From assembly GCA_945643635.1 (NCBI GenBank), contig CALZFC010000066.1:1615001-1679000 (forward strand): a DNA stretch of 64,000 bases, read 5' to 3'. Positions 62,678-64,000 of this stretch are shown here, one piece after another. The position numbers were made by a program, and so were the translations under genes. The notes beneath the pieces were generated by a model. That model saw nothing but the letters and a program-made list of their open reading frames with translations, was not told where the DNA came from and ran no database searches. Positions within the stretch are counted from its first letter, which is position 1, and every line of letters begins with the position of its first letter. Origin of the DNA: Allodiplogaster sudhausi (lineage: Eukaryota; Nematoda; Chromadorea; Rhabditida; Diplogasteridae).

Positions 62678-63409
62678 TCTGTTGTCATAAACAAGAGAAA
62701 TGAGGAAGGAAGATGATCGAATGACTATTCAAAGAGTGTCGAATAAAGGGGAGCTCGAGCAGTCTTCCTGTGTAGAGGAAGGCACCGAATGAGAAGGCCG
62801 ATCTCTGTTTCTCTGCTCTCACCGTCTTCTTCTTCTCTCTCTCTCTCCTTCTGCCTCTTACTCTCTCTGTTCCATGCTGTCTATCTCACTAATCTTGAAC
62901 ACACGCGTGGCCTTGTCCACCTTTTTGCTGCACAGGAGTGTACCTCGCTATTATTCCGATTATTCCGTAGGATCGAGGACGGGCAACAAGAACTGGCGAA
63001 GAAATTGAAAAGGACCGAGGACATCAGAAAGAAGACAAAGAATCTAGAACACAGTCTGGGCACTCGAAACGCAGACACTTTGCGGTCATATTCAAATATG
63101 GTTTTAACAAAAATCGTATAACAATTCTTGCTATCCTTTTTCTTAATGGTGGTTTTTTTCATGTTTGTATCGTAGTAACCTTCCCAACTGCGTTCACAAT
63201 AACTCAAATCACAACTTTATACGTTACTTTATGTACGTCAAATCTGTTTAAGGCATATTGGAGAACCTTGAACCGGATTCTTGAAAAATGAAATGACTAA
63301 GAAACCAACAAAATAATCACTTGAGTAATGTGAAAACGGAGGGATAAGATGGAAGAGAAAAAGGTGGCATGAAATGACATTGCACTCATTAGGACAATGC
63401 TCAGTCAGA

Positions 63410-63449
<40 letters not shown>

Positions 63450-63507
63450 ACAGAGCTGAATAGAGTAGAGCATGAAAGAGAATGAGGGATCGGGAGGAAC
63501 AACGAAG
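62678..63507. other. Spacer with a plus-strand coiled-coil exon candidate
   Basis: After an acceptor (TTCCGTAG) at about 62972, a plus-strand frame reads IEDGQQELAKKLKRTEDIRK then NLEHSLGTRNADTLRSYSN, ending at an ATG|GTTTTA donor near 63102. It is charged and helical but isolated. A (GA)n tract lies at 63413-63445. Confidence 0.35.
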
Positions 63508-64000
63508 CTACTTTTTGACCCGTAACAGTAGGAAGACGAGGAAGGTGACAACAACACAACTAAACCACTTCCGCAGCTCTGCGTTCGGAAGGTGGAGGGA
63601 TAGAGAACTGCATAAGTATACTGACGAACTCAAATGCATTTTCGTATAAATTCATTCTCCAAACATTCGTAATTATTACTATCTAATATAGATATAAAAA
63701 GTCGTACTAGCTACAATCTCTTCCAAATTCATACATGCTATAATAAACTGGCCAAGTGAAGAAGCGAATGAAGAGGGATGAGCTGCTTGCTCCGCAACCC
63801 TCGAGGGGAGAGCCACAATTCAAGCGTCGATTGCCGTCAGTGCCGTCACTGATTGCTAAATTTACGTAGTTAATGAAAACAAAGGAAAAAATTTATTTAA
63901 AGAAAATTGTGATTCAGAAAAATAGATTCTTTAACCGGAACTGTCGCTAACTGCTTGTGCGCGTTCTGCCTCTTCAGTTTCTCTCTTATCAGAGCTTAAA
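63508..64000 (-). CDS. C-terminal exons of a membrane protein, possibly SLC24-type exchanger
   Basis: Three exons join in phase on the minus strand. 64000-63934 reads LSSDKRETEEAERAQAVSDS. The next (about 63857-63735) reads AISDGTDGNRRLNCGSPLEG and SSSSLFIRFFTWPVYYS, ending at an AGCAT|GTATGA donor. The last (about 63604-63508) reads SLSLHLPNAELRKWFSCVVV then TFLVFLLLRVKK and stop. The order acidic loop, WP-containing helix, PN...W..VTF resembles the loop-to-helix-6 join of K-dependent Na/Ca exchangers (SLC24), with equal PN-to-VTF spacing. A real exchanger would continue into a second alpha repeat, which is absent here, so this is either truncated, spliced further or a different small membrane protein. 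Confidence 0.35.

Overview
The window reads as nuclear DNA of a small-genome invertebrate animal. All confident genes are spliced with GT-AG (occasionally GC-AG) introns, mostly 45-300 bp. Their products are metazoan families: an ADAM10 sheddase, a Frizzled-4-like Wnt receptor, a full ABCB (P-glycoprotein) transporter, an SLC28/CNT nucleoside transporter, a NUDT18-like Nudix hydrolase and an ER FKBP with EF-hands. I cannot place the species. I see no bacterial operon, CRISPR or viral gene.

Layout. 1-288: 5' end of an unrecognised minus-strand gene. 1858-6431: ADAM10 (+). 7128-7994: uncharacterised minus-strand exons. 8071-9940: F-box protein (-). 10000-16600: gene-poor, with a 514-bp MITE, a 432/440-bp tandem duplication and long GA/CT tracts. 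16629-23658: ABCB transporter (-), with a tRNA-Phe gene inside one intron and a splice-acceptor minisatellite at another. 25401-28400: CNT transporter (-). 29051-30183: seven-helix receptor-like gene (+). 31147-38406: Frizzled (-), whose 4.1-kb first intron holds GPCR-like exon candidates on the opposite strand. 38407-43490: repeats and weak ORFs. 43495-45444: NUDT18-like (-). 45923-~52985: head-to-tail array of about 1.36-kb Helitron-like units. 53000-59900: gene-poor, with a 150-bp palindrome, minisatellites and a Tc1/mariner-type MITE. 59904-60870: small secreted or membrane protein (+). 60985-62677: FKBP/EF-hand protein (-). 63508-64000: C-terminal exons of a membrane protein (-), possibly an SLC24-type exchanger.

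The genes do not form an operon or one pathway. ADAM10 and Frizzled both act in cell-surface signalling, and the ABC, CNT and possible SLC24 proteins are transporters, but their proximity looks incidental. The strongest non-genic signals are the Helitron-like tandem array, the five-copy repeat that duplicates a 3' splice site, GC-AG introns filled with GA repeats, the nested tRNA gene, and pervasive (GA)n/(CT)n tracts in introns and spacers.

Gene models were built by eye from reading-frame continuity, splice phases and family resemblance. Gene spans are given start codon to stop codon; internal exon limits are approximate.
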